A stretch of DNA of 64,000 nucleotides from Spirochaetes bacterium GWB1_60_80 (GTDB lineage: Bacteria; Spirochaetota; Spirochaetia; Treponematales; UBA12059), in assembly GCA_001829185.1 (NCBI GenBank), contig MIAR01000037.1:1-64000 (forward strand), read 5' to 3'. The translations under genes were made by a program, and so were the position numbers. Positions 25,480-34,200 of the stretch are shown piece after piece. How positions within the stretch are numbered: the stretch's first letter is position 1; the number at the start of each line of letters is the position of its first letter. The notes beneath the pieces are model-generated. The model was not told the DNA's origin. It did no database searches and saw only the letters and a list, made by a program, of their open reading frames with translations.

Positions 25480-27267
25480 ATGAAGCAGCGAACCATATTC
25501 TGTCTGGTCATCTTCTGCCTCCTGGCTAGTCAGGCCTCCGCCCAGTACCAATTAAGCGAAGCTGAGAAACGCTGGTTGGCGGAACGCGAAGAAGTGGTTT
25601 TTGCCGGTCAGATTTCCTATCCGCCTTTCGAATTTATCCACCCGCGCTATGGCGATTACACGGGCATGTCGATTGACTTGATCCGCTGGATTGCCACCGA
25701 GTACGGTTTCACGACGGTCTTTCGGCCCATGCCCTTCGCTGCCGCCCAACAGGCGGTGGTCATCGGCACGGCCGACGCCATGACCGGTATCTTTGAAAGC
25801 GAAGAACGCCGCCAACGCTATGATTTCAGCGACGAGGTCTTCGCGGTACCGGCTTCCATCTTCGTCCACGCCGAACGCAACGACATCATCGAACTTCTGG
25901 ATCTGGATGGCAAACGGGTGGCCGTCCAGCGCGGCGACTACGCCATCGAGTACCTGGGCGCGCAGAACATCGAGGTCGACTGGGTCTATACCACCGACTT
26001 TCAGACGGCCCTGGCCATGGTGGCCGCGCGCGAGGCCGACGCCTTGATTGGCGACGAGCAGATCGTCTACTGGCACCTGTACAGCGCCAGCCTGACCAAT
26101 ACCATCAAGAAGGTGGCGACCGCGCTGTACATCGGGTCGGACTGCATGGCCGTGGCTAAGGGCAACAGCATCTTACTGTCCATCCTGCAAAAAGGCCTGC
26201 GCAAAGCCAAGGCCACCGGCGTGCTGCGAACCATCGGTCAGAAGTGGCTGGGCGTCTCCTTTGCCGTCGAGGAGCCAGGGCTGGACCGCTGGCGCTGGCC
26301 GCTGATTATCGGCCTGGCCTTGATGGCTCCGCTCAGCTTGGGCGTGCTGTTGTGGACCATGCAGCTACGCCGACTGGTGCGTAGCAAGACCACCGAACTG
26401 CAGAACCTGAACGCGCACCTGCGCCAGAGCAATGAGTCGCTCAGCTACGCTAACAGTCAACTGATGAAGGATATGGAGGAACGCGCCCGCTTGGCCGAGG
26501 AAGGCCGGCGCCTGGAAGCGCGCATGATCAAGGCCCAAAGCCACGAAAGCCTGGCCCTGATGGCCGGCAACATTGCCCACGACTTCAACAACAGCCTGAT
26601 GGGCATTATCGCGGCCATCGATTCGGCCCTAGCCCTTCAGCCGGGCGAGCCTCTGGACGAAACAACCAGGCAGAACCTGGCCAGCGCCGGCGGCAAAGCC
26701 AAAAGCGCTGGCGAATTGGCGCGGCGGATGTTGGAATTCGCCGGACAAAGCTCCTTTAACCGGGTAAATATCACGCTGAACGAACTATTGCGCGACGTGC
26801 AACCCTTGCTAGCGGCCAGTACGGCCGCGGCCATCGAGATCATTAACGCCATACCCGACGAAGCAATCGCCATCAAGGGCGATCCCGGACAGATCAAGCA
26901 GGCCATCCTCAACCTGCTCATCAACGCCGTGGAGGCTTCGGCCGAGTCGCGTCTACCGGTCCAGCTGACCCTATGGCGGGGCCAGCTGGCCGAACCAGGC
27001 CGGCACCAGGCGAGAGCCGGCAACGAATTGCCGCCCGACGAGTACGCCCACATTCGCATCCAGGACACCGGCAGCGGCATCGACCGAACCATCATGGAGC
27101 GGCTGTTTGACCCGTATTATACCACCAAACGAGCTGGCCGGGGCCTCGGCCTGGCGGCGGCGGCCGGTATCATCAAGGCTCACGGCGGCGCCATTACCGT
27201 AGAAAGCGACCGGCATCACGGCAGCTGTTTTACCATCATTCTGCCCCTGGTTGAACCAGCCGGCTGA
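25480..27267 (+). CDS. sensor histidine kinase with periplasmic solute-binding sensor domain
   Basis: The 595-residue protein has a signal sequence (CLVIFCLLASQASA), one SBP_bac_3-type sensor domain (about 25-260; VVFAGQISYPPFEFIHPRYG and YTGMSIDLIRWIATEYGF), a membrane helix (~270-292), a coiled coil (~300-350), a HisKA domain with H367 (GNIAHDFNNSLMG) and an ATPase domain (NLLINAVEAS; DTGSGID; GRGLGLAAAAGIIKAHGG). It resembles BvgS/EvgS-type sensors without receiver domains. It probably senses an amino acid or similar small solute. No regulator gene is adjacent. Confidence 0.92.
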   Translation: MKQRTIFCLVIFCLLASQASAQYQLSEAEKRWLAEREEVVFAGQISYPPFEFIHPRYGDYTGMSIDLIRWIATEYGFTTVFRPMPFAAAQQAVVIGTADAMTGIFESEERRQRYDFSDEVFAVPASIFVHAERNDIIELLDLDGKRVAVQRGDYAIEYLGAQNIEVDWVYTTDFQTALAMVAAREADALIGDEQIVYWHLYSASLTNTIKKVATALYIGSDCMAVAKGNSILLSILQKGLRKAKATGVLRTIGQKWLGVSFAVEEPGLDRWRWPLIIGLALMAPLSLGVLLWTMQLRRLVRSKTTELQNLNAHLRQSNESLSYANSQLMKDMEERARLAEEGRRLEARMIKAQSHESLALMAGNIAHDFNNSLMGIIAAIDSALALQPGEPLDETTRQNLASAGGKAKSAGELARRMLEFAGQSSFNRVNITLNELLRDVQPLLAASTAAAIEIINAIPDEAIAIKGDPGQIKQAILNLLINAVEASAESRLPVQLTLWRGQLAEPGRHQARAGNELPPDEYAHIRIQDTGSGIDRTIMERLFDPYYTTKRAGRGLGLAAAAGIIKAHGGAITVESDRHHGSCFTIILPLVEPAG

Positions 27268-27297
27268 GGCCCACCCGGCCAAACGGCCGCCAACGGC

Positions 27298-27325
27298 TTG
27301 ACGATATTTGATTTTTCAGTACAAT
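27298..27325 (+). promoter_or_regulatory. promoter of the lytic transglycosylase gene
   Basis: TTGACG (27298-27303) and TACAAT (27320-27325) are separated by 16 bases. The predicted start near 27332 gives a ~40-base leader carrying the GGAGGGG ribosome-binding site at 27361-27367. Confidence 0.7.
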
Positions 27326-27371
27326 CCTGCGTACATTGCGCTAAAGCGCACTACTTGCATGGAGGGGACCT

Positions 27372-28127
27372 ATTTTTAAACGATTATCGCACCCGCCACG
27401 CTGGCCAACCGGGCTGACAACCGGTTTGCTGCTGGCCACTTTTTGCATCCTGGGCACGGCCTGCGCCCCGGACTCCAACCTGGACGGCGCCTACGCCCAG
27501 GTCTACTTGCCGCACGATTTCCGGCAATTGAGCACCCTGCGGGCCGACGAATTCGCCCAAGCGGCGGCGTCCACCCAACGCCTGGACCACATCCAGGACC
27601 TATATCGAGCCGACGAGACCCGCGAGGCCACCATCAGCTTCTTTGAAGCCCTGACCGGTTCCCGCCTCGTCAGCCAGCTCATCCTGGGCGAGGCGGCCCG
27701 GCTGGACATCGCCCCCGCCCTGGCCTTTGCGCTGGCCTGGCAGGAAAGCCGCTTCCAACCCCGCGCCGTCGGCCCGACCAACGTCAACCAGACGGTCGAC
27801 CGCGGCTTGTTCCAGCTCAATTCGCGCACCTTTGCCCACATCAAGGCCGAGGACTTCTTCGACCCGGCCATCAATGCCCGCCTGGGCCTGACCCATCTGG
27901 CCTTCTGCCTGCGCCAAGGCGGCAACGAAGTGGTGGCCCTGGCCATCTACAACGCCGGCCTGAACCGGATCCGCGGCACCGGCACGCCGCTAACCACCCT
28001 CAACTACATCAACCGCATCATCGGCTACCGCGACAAGCTGGAAGCGCTCTTCGAGGCCCAGGTGGTGGCCAACTACAGCCAAGAAACCCTGCTGGTACAC
28101 GCCAGCTCGTTTGAGACGGAAATGTGA
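27372..28127 (+). CDS. lytic transglycosylase-like lipoprotein
   Basis: The product has an SLT-type fold: FALAWQESRFQPRAVGPTN with the catalytic glutamate in the QESRF motif, then RGLFQLNSRTF and VALAIYNAGLNRI. A lipobox LGTAC puts it on a membrane facing the cell wall, where it would cleave peptidoglycan. No ATG or GTG is available at the right place. The best start is an ATT at 27372, six bases after GGAGG, giving an N-terminus with KR and R before the hydrophobic segment (251 residues). A TTG at 27426 would leave no charged region and has no ribosome-binding site. A one-base sequence error in the T run is an alternative. Confidence 0.75.
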   Translation: MFKRLSHPPRWPTGLTTGLLLATFCILGTACAPDSNLDGAYAQVYLPHDFRQLSTLRADEFAQAAASTQRLDHIQDLYRADETREATISFFEALTGSRLVSQLILGEAARLDIAPALAFALAWQESRFQPRAVGPTNVNQTVDRGLFQLNSRTFAHIKAEDFFDPAINARLGLTHLAFCLRQGGNEVVALAIYNAGLNRIRGTGTPLTTLNYINRIIGYRDKLEALFEAQVVANYSQETLLVHASSFETEM

Positions 28128-28171
28128 GGTACGGGTTGACCAGGTGACCAGGCGGCGCAGGCCGGCGGTGC

Positions 28172-28210
28172 CTGGCGCTCAGCCTGGCTGGCGCTCAGCC
28201 TGACTGGCGC
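28172..28210. repeat. 16-bp tandem repeat at the 3' end of lipA
   Basis: CTGGCGCTCAGCCTGG (28172-28187) is repeated with one change (28188-28203) and followed by a partial third unit. It covers the last codons and the stop of lipA, so the C-terminal residues of LipA come from the repeat. Confidence 0.7.
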
Positions 28211-29051
28211 GCCAGCCGGCGCTGGCGTGGTAACTGGTGCGGGCCAGCGGAGAAGCCACCACGGCGCTGAAGCCTTCCGCCCTGGCCATGGCGGCCAGCT
28301 CGTCGAAACGTTGCGGGCTGAGATATTCCAGCACTGGCACTTGCTTCAGACTAGGTTGCAGATACTGACCCAGCACCAGGATATCGCAGCCGACAGTCCG
28401 CAACTCACGCATCGTGGCCAGCAACTCGTCGGCGGTCTCGCCCAGCCCCAGCAACAAGCTGGACTTGGTAACAAAGCCGGCGGCATGGGCCTCGGCCAGG
28501 GTCTGCAGCGACAGGTCGAAACTGGCCCGGGCGTCGCGCACGCCCTGCAGGCGCCGCACCGTCTCCACGTTATGGGCCAACACGGTCGGTCCGGCCGCCA
28601 GCACGGTGGCCAACTCGGCGCCACGATAGTCGGCCGTCAGCACTTCCACTTCCACCGTCGGGTTGGCCTGGCGGATGGCCCGGATGCAGGCCGCAAAGTG
28701 CGCCGCGCCGCGGTCTGATAGGTCATCGCGGTCGACGCTGGTCAACACGGCATACTTGAGCTTGAGTTCCTGAATGGCCGCCGCCAGCTGTTGCGGCTCG
28801 TCCGGGTTGGGGATTGCGCCTTCTTTAGCCGTGGCCACGGCGCAGAAGCGGCAGCCTCGGGTGCAGACGTCGCCCAATACCATGAAGGTGGCGGTGCCGC
28901 AGCCCCAGCATTCGGCCTTGTTGGGGCAAGCCGCCTCGTCGCAGACGGTATGCAGCCCCCGGTCGCGCAACAGTCGGCTCATGGCCAGAGCCTGCGGTCC
29001 CTGCGGTATCTTGACCTTTAGCCAGGCCGGCTTGCGGATGGCCAGGGCCAC
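28179..29051 (-). CDS. lipA: lipoyl synthase
   Basis: LipA inserts two sulfurs into octanoyl groups on carrier proteins by radical SAM chemistry. The 290-residue product from the GTG at 29051 starts just before RKPAWLKVKIP. It has the auxiliary cluster cysteines (TVCDEAACPNKAECWGCG), the radical-SAM motif CTRGCRFC, and the C-terminal RTSYHA that supplies the serine ligand (usually RSSYHA). An open frame extends upstream to 29270 through a TTG, but that part has no family similarity. lipB or lplA is not adjacent. A 9-bp palindrome at 29152-29174 lies in its 5' region. Confidence 0.93.
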   Translation of the reverse strand: MALAIRKPAWLKVKIPQGPQALAMSRLLRDRGLHTVCDEAACPNKAECWGCGTATFMVLGDVCTRGCRFCAVATAKEGAIPNPDEPQQLAAAIQELKLKYAVLTSVDRDDLSDRGAAHFAACIRAIRQANPTVEVEVLTADYRGAELATVLAAGPTVLAHNVETVRRLQGVRDARASFDLSLQTLAEAHAAGFVTKSSLLLGLGETADELLATMRELRTVGCDILVLGQYLQPSLKQVPVLEYLSPQRFDELAAMARAEGFSAVVASPLARTSYHASAGWRASQAERQPG

Positions 29052-29151
29052 GCTCAGCCGCCCTGGCCGGGGCTGGCCGCCAGGAGTCTGTCGGGCTTTG
29101 GATTTTGGCCCAGCGAAAGCGAGCCACGAGTGGAAAATTGGTGAGGATTGA

Positions 29152-29174
29152 GGGTCATACTTCCTGTATGACCC
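29152..29174. promoter_or_regulatory. perfect palindrome upstream of lipA
   Basis: GGGTCATAC (29152-29160), loop TTCCT, GTATGACCC (29166-29174): nine perfect pairs with a five-base centre, located about 100 bases before the lipA start and 110 after the TetR-type gene's stop. It has the form of an operator or a hairpin but lacks a T run. Function inferred from position only. Confidence 0.5.
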
Positions 29175-29283
29175 GATTGACGAACCGATTTTACGCCGTA
29201 GGGCGCTGAGATCGGCCAAAAAGCGTGAAAAATCCCCCGAGATACTGGATTCATCAGATTTATCACCCAATTTTTCCTGACAA

Positions 29284-29901
29284 TCATTCTTCGCGTTCCA
29301 AAGCCCGACAGACTCCTAGGCGCCCGATAAACAGTTTGGCGGCCGCCAGCAGGTCGGAGGACTCGGTGCGGCTGAGAATGGTGGCCCGGAAGACGGTGGC
29401 CTCCAGCATCGAGTAGAGCATGTCGATGACCACCTTGACCGGCAGTTTGGCCAGCTCGCCTTGCTTCTGGCCGTGGATAAGCACGCCAGATAGGATATGG
29501 CGGACGCGGATGGTGCGCCGGCGTAGGCGCTGGTAAGGATCGCCGCCGGTCCGAGCCAGGTACATCAAATAGTCGCAGATGACCGTCAGGAGTTTCTTCT
29601 GGCCGCTGGACTCGCCGATGATCAGCTCCATCAGCCGTTCCAGCTTCTTGACGGCCGAAAGCTGGGCGTCGTCAGCCACTTCGCGCAGCCGCGACTCGAG
29701 CACTTCGGTAAACAGCTTGATGCTGAAAATGAAAACTTCGCGCTTGTTCTTGAAATACAGGTAGAGGATGGTGCGGGTTATGCCGCAGCGGTCGGCGATC
29801 TTCTGGAAGGTGGTATCGCTGTAGCCTTCCTCGACGAAGACATCGAGCGCCTTCTCCAGGATTTCGCGTCGCCGCTTATCGTGTTCGACCACCGCTGACA
29901 T
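29284..29901 (-). CDS. TetR-family transcriptional regulator
   Basis: The 205-residue protein has the N-terminal TetR helix-turn-helix (REILEKALDVFVEEGYSDTT, FQKIADRCGITRTILYLYF, KNKREVF) and a helical ligand-binding domain of unknown specificity. GGGGG lies before the ATG. It is divergent from the acyltransferase at 30087, and an imperfect inverted repeat at 29999-30024 in the shared region is its candidate operator. lipA follows on the same strand after 230 bases. Confidence 0.92.
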   Translation of the reverse strand: MSAVVEHDKRRREILEKALDVFVEEGYSDTTFQKIADRCGITRTILYLYFKNKREVFIFSIKLFTEVLESRLREVADDAQLSAVKKLERLMELIIGESSGQKKLLTVICDYLMYLARTGGDPYQRLRRRTIRVRHILSGVLIHGQKQGELAKLPVKVVIDMLYSMLEATVFRATILSRTESSDLLAAAKLFIGRLGVCRALEREE

Positions 29902-29998
29902 GGGGCCCCCTTTTTGGAATGCTCAACAGGCTTGAGCTGCCAGCCGGAATAGTGTAGGCTGACGGCGGACGGCGGCCATAAGACTGGATTGATTCAAA

Positions 29999-30024
29999 TT
30001 GACGAAATAGCAACAATTTGTCAA
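29999..30024. promoter_or_regulatory. candidate TetR operator
   Basis: Half-sites TTGACGAAAT (29999-30008) and AATTTGTCAA (30015-30024) are inverted repeats matching at 8 of 10 positions around six bases. The site lies between the divergent TetR and acyltransferase genes, and each outer arm contains a TTGAC(A/G) that could also be a -35 box, so binding would block transcription. Confidence 0.5.
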
Positions 30025-30086
30025 GTACCCGCCAGTCCCCTGCCCGCCGGCCGGAATCAGATTCCCGCACCACTCTGGAGCCGCCC

Positions 30087-30959
30087 GTGAACCCGAAGCC
30101 ATTGAGCCGCAAAGCCCATCGCCGCCCCTTTATCGACGCCTGTCGCGGCTTCTGCGTCCTGGGCATGATCCTGTTCCATGCCCTCTACATCCTGCGCATG
30201 CACAACCTGGTGGCCGTCGACCTCTGGAACGTCTTCTGGTGGTGGTTTGCCCGCCTTTTTGCCGCGGCCTTCGTCGGCCTGTCCGGCTGGTCGCTGGCCG
30301 CCAAACGGGCCAGCCTGACGGCGGCGGCTGACGCTGCCGCGACGGTACCCGGGGCGGCCACACCGTCCACTAGCCTGGTGCTCTGGCGGACGCCGTTGCG
30401 GCGCGCGCTCAAGCTAGGCCTCCTGGCCGCCGCCATCAGCCTGGTCACCCGTCTTTTGTTCGGGCCGACCAGTTTCGTGTTCTTTGGCGTATTACATCTA
30501 CTATGCCTGTCCGGCCTACTCGGCTGGCCACTGGCCGCCCGCCCCCGTCTGGCCGCCGTCGTCGGCGCCTTAACCCTGGCCGCCGGTTTGCTCCTCGGCA
30601 AGCAGCACTTTAACGGCCTGGCCCTGGCCTGGCTGGGCTTCCGGCCGGCCGGCCACCAGCCGATGGATTACCTGCCGCTGCTGCCCTGGTTCGCCTGGAC
30701 GGCCTTCGGCAGCGTCGCCTTCCACCTCGGTCGCCGTTTCGCCCCCCGGCCGGCCGCGGTCGCAGCAGCCGTACCCGCAGCAGCAGCAGCCGCAGCAACA
30801 ACAGCCGCGACCGCCCGGCCAGCCCCGGCCATACCCAGCCGTCGTATACCTGCCCCGGCCGCCGGCTTAGTCTGGCTGGGGCGGCACTCGCTGGCCGTCT
30901 ACCTGACGCACGTGCCATTGCTCTACGGCCTGGCCCAGCTGTTGGTCAGGCTGCGTTAG
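30087..30959 (+). CDS. membrane acyltransferase-like protein (HGSNAT/DUF1624 type)
   Basis: The start is the GTG at 30087, with GGAG six bases upstream; the frame is open to a TTG at 30018 without a ribosome-binding site. The 290-residue protein has about seven membrane helices and the family signature FIDACRGFCVLGMILFHALY near the N-terminus, with the histidine in LFH, and a C-terminal LGRHSLAVYLTHVP. Related proteins acetylate sugars or glycans across the membrane. A low-complexity loop (residues ~225-260) is poly-Ala with Pro and Thr, coded by GCA/GCC repeats. Substrate unknown. Confidence 0.75.
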   Translation: MNPKPLSRKAHRRPFIDACRGFCVLGMILFHALYILRMHNLVAVDLWNVFWWWFARLFAAAFVGLSGWSLAAKRASLTAAADAAATVPGAATPSTSLVLWRTPLRRALKLGLLAAAISLVTRLLFGPTSFVFFGVLHLLCLSGLLGWPLAARPRLAAVVGALTLAAGLLLGKQHFNGLALAWLGFRPAGHQPMDYLPLLPWFAWTAFGSVAFHLGRRFAPRPAAVAAAVPAAAAAAATTAATARPAPAIPSRRIPAPAAGLVWLGRHSLAVYLTHVPLLYGLAQLLVRLR

Positions 30960-31052
30960 CCGGCAATCGGCCGGATCAAACCCAGTGGCGACCAGACTGA
31001 AGCCAGCCAAAGGCGCGGAAAGGCATGACAAAGCCGGCGCAATGGTCTATCA

Positions 31053-31190
31053 TTACCGGGATGCTGAAAAAGCCGGTAGCTTTTCCAACATCCTTGACAA
31101 TTTCTCGTATAGCTTACGCTATACTGCGTAATTGTATTGGCTTTTGAAGTGTTGAAAAGCCACATTCGCGTTTTTCAACACCTTATTTGC
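31053..31190. repeat. 138-bp dispersed repeat, copy A
   Basis: This intergenic segment aligns without gaps to the reverse complement of 49424-49561, with roughly 85 percent identity (about 20 differences, mostly transitions). The ends are imperfect inverted repeats containing TGTTGAAAAA/TTTTTCAACA, and the interior contains two further palindromes, ATAGCTTACGCTAT and GGCTTTTGAAGTGTTGAAAAGCC-like (31139-31161). It encodes nothing. It lies between the acyltransferase gene and the GH13 gene. The form is that of a MITE or a large structured intergenic repeat. Confidence 0.85.
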
Positions 31191-31227
31191 AACGACGCCA
31201 TTCGAGCACAGTTAACGGGAGTCCACG

Positions 31228-34200
31228 ATGACCAAAACCAGCGCCTTATGCCTGACCCTGACAGCCTTCGACCCGGCCGGCGCGCCAGAGCGCGGCGCCC
31301 GCTTGTATATACCCGTCTCGCGCCAGGCCAGGGCTCAACTGGGTCTGGACGAGGCGCCCTTCAGTTCCCGCGGCTCGCTGGTTTTCGCCGACTTCTTCGC
31401 CGCCCGCCTGACGGCCGCCCGTATCAACGAGAAGCAGCCGGGCCAGCCAGTGCGCGCCGGCCAGCTCAACGCCGCCGCCCTGCTGCACGAAATCGCCCAC
31501 CTGGTCTGCGCCCACTACCGGCTGCAGGTGCGCCCGACGGTCTACGGCGAAGCGCTGACCAGGCTGGAAGACAGCCTCGGCGAAGCGGCCTGTACCCAGC
31601 TATTGCTGGAATTAGTCAACCGCTTCCCGCCGCCGGAGGTTTACCGTGGTAAGGTTAGCGCCATCGGCTGGTTGATCGGCTCCACCGACGGACAACCGCA
31701 CCGCCACGACGCCCTTGAGGAGCTGATGCTCTTGCGCCTAGCCAACGAGAACCCGGCCTTCGCGCCGCTGCGCTTCCTGTTCGACGACAGCGACTTGTGC
31801 CGCGAGCTGCCGGTAGCCAGGGCTATGGCCGAGCTGGAGAGCAGCCTGGCCGCCATACCCGGCGGCGGCCCCAACAACGAGACGCTGCTGGAATTGCTGC
31901 GGGCGCCGATGCGGGCCGCCCCCGATTCCCTGGCCGGCCAGCTGGCCTGGGTGCGCGGCAACTGGGGGCTCCTGATCGGCAGCCACTTGCGTAAACTGCT
32001 CGGCGGCGTCGACCTCTTGGCCGAGGAGGACAAGCCGGTCTTCTACGGCCCCGGCCCGTCCCAAGTCCTGACCTTCGACAAGGCCGACTCCGAATACGAA
32101 GCCTTCAGCCAGGACAAGGACTGGATGCCGCGCGTTGTCATGATAGCTAAAAGCACCTTAGTCTGGCTCGACCAGCTCAGCAAGCAGTACGGCCGGGCTA
32201 TTAACAGCCTGGACGCCATCCCCGACCAGGAGCTCGACCTCATGGCCAGCCGCGGCTTCAACGCCCTGTGGCTGATTGGCCTGTGGGAACGCAGCGACGC
32301 CAGCCGCCGCATCAAGGAGCTGTGCGGCAACCCGGAAGCCGCGGCCAGCGCCTACGCCCTGCACGACTACGAGATCGCCGGCGAACTGGGCGGTTGGGGC
32401 GCGCTGGAGAACCTGCGCCACCGCGCCCTGAGCCGCGGCATCCGCCTGGCGGCCGACATGGTGCCCAACCACACCGGCATCGACTCGGACTGGGTGCGCC
32501 AGCGCCCGCAGCTCTTCATCCAGCGCGACCGGCCGCCCTTCCCCGGCTACAGCTACTCCGGCGAGAACCTGTCGCGCGACCCGGCCATCGGCCTCTGGCT
32601 GGAGGACCACTACTACAGCCGCAGCGATGCCGCCGTGGTCTTCAAGCGCGTCCACTTCGCCTCCGGCCACACCACCTACATCTACCACGGCAACGACGGC
32701 ACCAGCATGCCCTGGAACGACACCGCCCAGATCGATTTCCTGAACCCCGAGGCTCGGGCCGCCGTCATCGAGCGCATCCTGCACGTCGCCCGCAATTTCC
32801 CGATCATCCGCTTCGACGCCGCCATGATCATGGCCAAGCGCCACTTCCGCCGTCTGTGGTACCCCGAGCCGGGCCACGGCGGCGACATCGCCAGCCGGTC
32901 CGAGAGCGCCCTGAGCCGCCACGATTTCGACGCCGCCATGCCCCAGGAATTCTGGCGCGAGGTGGTGGACGCCTGCGCCCGCGAGACGCCGGACTGCCTG
33001 CTCCTGGCTGAGGCCTTCTGGATGATGGAAGGCTACTTCGTGCGCACCCTGGGCATGCACCGCGTCTACAACTCGGCCTTCATGAACATGCTGCGCCAGA
33101 AGGAAAACAAGAAATACCGCGACACCATCAAGAATACCCAGGAATTCGACAAGGACATCCTGAAACGCTTCGTCAACTTCATGAACAACCCCGACGAGGA
33201 GACGGCCGTCAACCAGTTCGGCAAGGACGACCACTACATCGGCGTCTGCAGCCTGATGGCCACCCTGCCCGGCCTGCCGATGTTCGGCCACGGCCAGGTG
33301 GAGGGCTTTACCGAGAAATACGGTATGGAATACCGCCGCGCCTACCGCGACGAACAGCCCGACCACGGCCTGGTCACCAGGCACGAACGCGAGATTTTCC
33401 CGCTGCTCAAGCGGCGTTACCTGTTTTCCGGGGTGGACAACTTCGCCCTGTTCGACGTCTACCGGACCGACGGCTCGGTGGACGAGAACATCTTCGCCTT
33501 CGTCAACGGCGCCGGCAGCGAACGGGCGCTGGTGTTGTTCAACAACGCCTGGGAACGTTCCAGCGGTACCATCCACCAGTCCAGCCCCTGGGCGGTCAAG
33601 CACGAAGATGGCAGCCGCAGCCAGACCAACACCACCATCGCCGCCGCCCTACGCCTGGCCGGCGGACCGGGTCGCTATTTGGCGATGCAGGAGCAGCGCA
33701 CCGGGCTGTGGTACCTGCGCTCCAGCGACTTCGTGCATTCCGGCGGCCTATACGTCGAGCTGGACGGCTTCCGCACCCAAGTCTTCCTGCACATCCACGA
33801 GGCGGTCGACAGTGACGGTTCCTGGACCCAGCTGCACGACAACCTGCAAGGCCAAGGGGTGCCGGATATCCAAGCCGCCTTGCAGGACATCCGCCACGCC
33901 GCCCTGTACCGCCAGTTCAACGCCGTCTTCGGCGCCGCCTACATGGCCCTGGCCCACGACGACCAGCGCCAGGCCGACCCGCAGTTTGCCAGTCGCCTGG
34001 AAACGCTGCTAGCCAGCTTGATGGACTTGGCCACGGCCAGCGCCAGCGCTAACCTGCTGGCCAGCGCCGGCACCACCCTCCCGACGGCGCCCGATACCGC
34101 TGCCGCTGCCGCCGGCCGGTCCTGGCGTGAAGGCTGCGCCCAGCTGGCCGAGGGGCTGCCGGCGGTGCTGGCTACCATCGACGATCTGCAGGATCTGGCC

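Noticed and set aside
29052-29270. N-terminal extension of LipA starting from a TTG
   Set aside because: No similarity to lipoyl synthases, rare start codon without a ribosome-binding site, and it contains the palindrome at 29152-29174.
31094-31126. Outward promoter in repeat copy A (TTGACA ... TATACT)
   Set aside because: The spacing is about 20 bases and copy B has TTAACA, so the box is not conserved; too weak to claim.
31486-31515. HEIAH zinc-protease-like motif in the N-terminal region of the GH13 protein
   Set aside because: The surrounding segment (VRAGQLNAAALL, then LVCAHYRLQ) aligns with the N-terminal helical region I know from long bacterial amylases, which reads DEILH at this place; no third ligand or protease fold follows.
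32158-33603. 481-codon minus-strand ORF opposite the GH13 gene
   Set aside because: Val/Gly/Ala-rich shadow frame of a gene with intact catalytic motifs.
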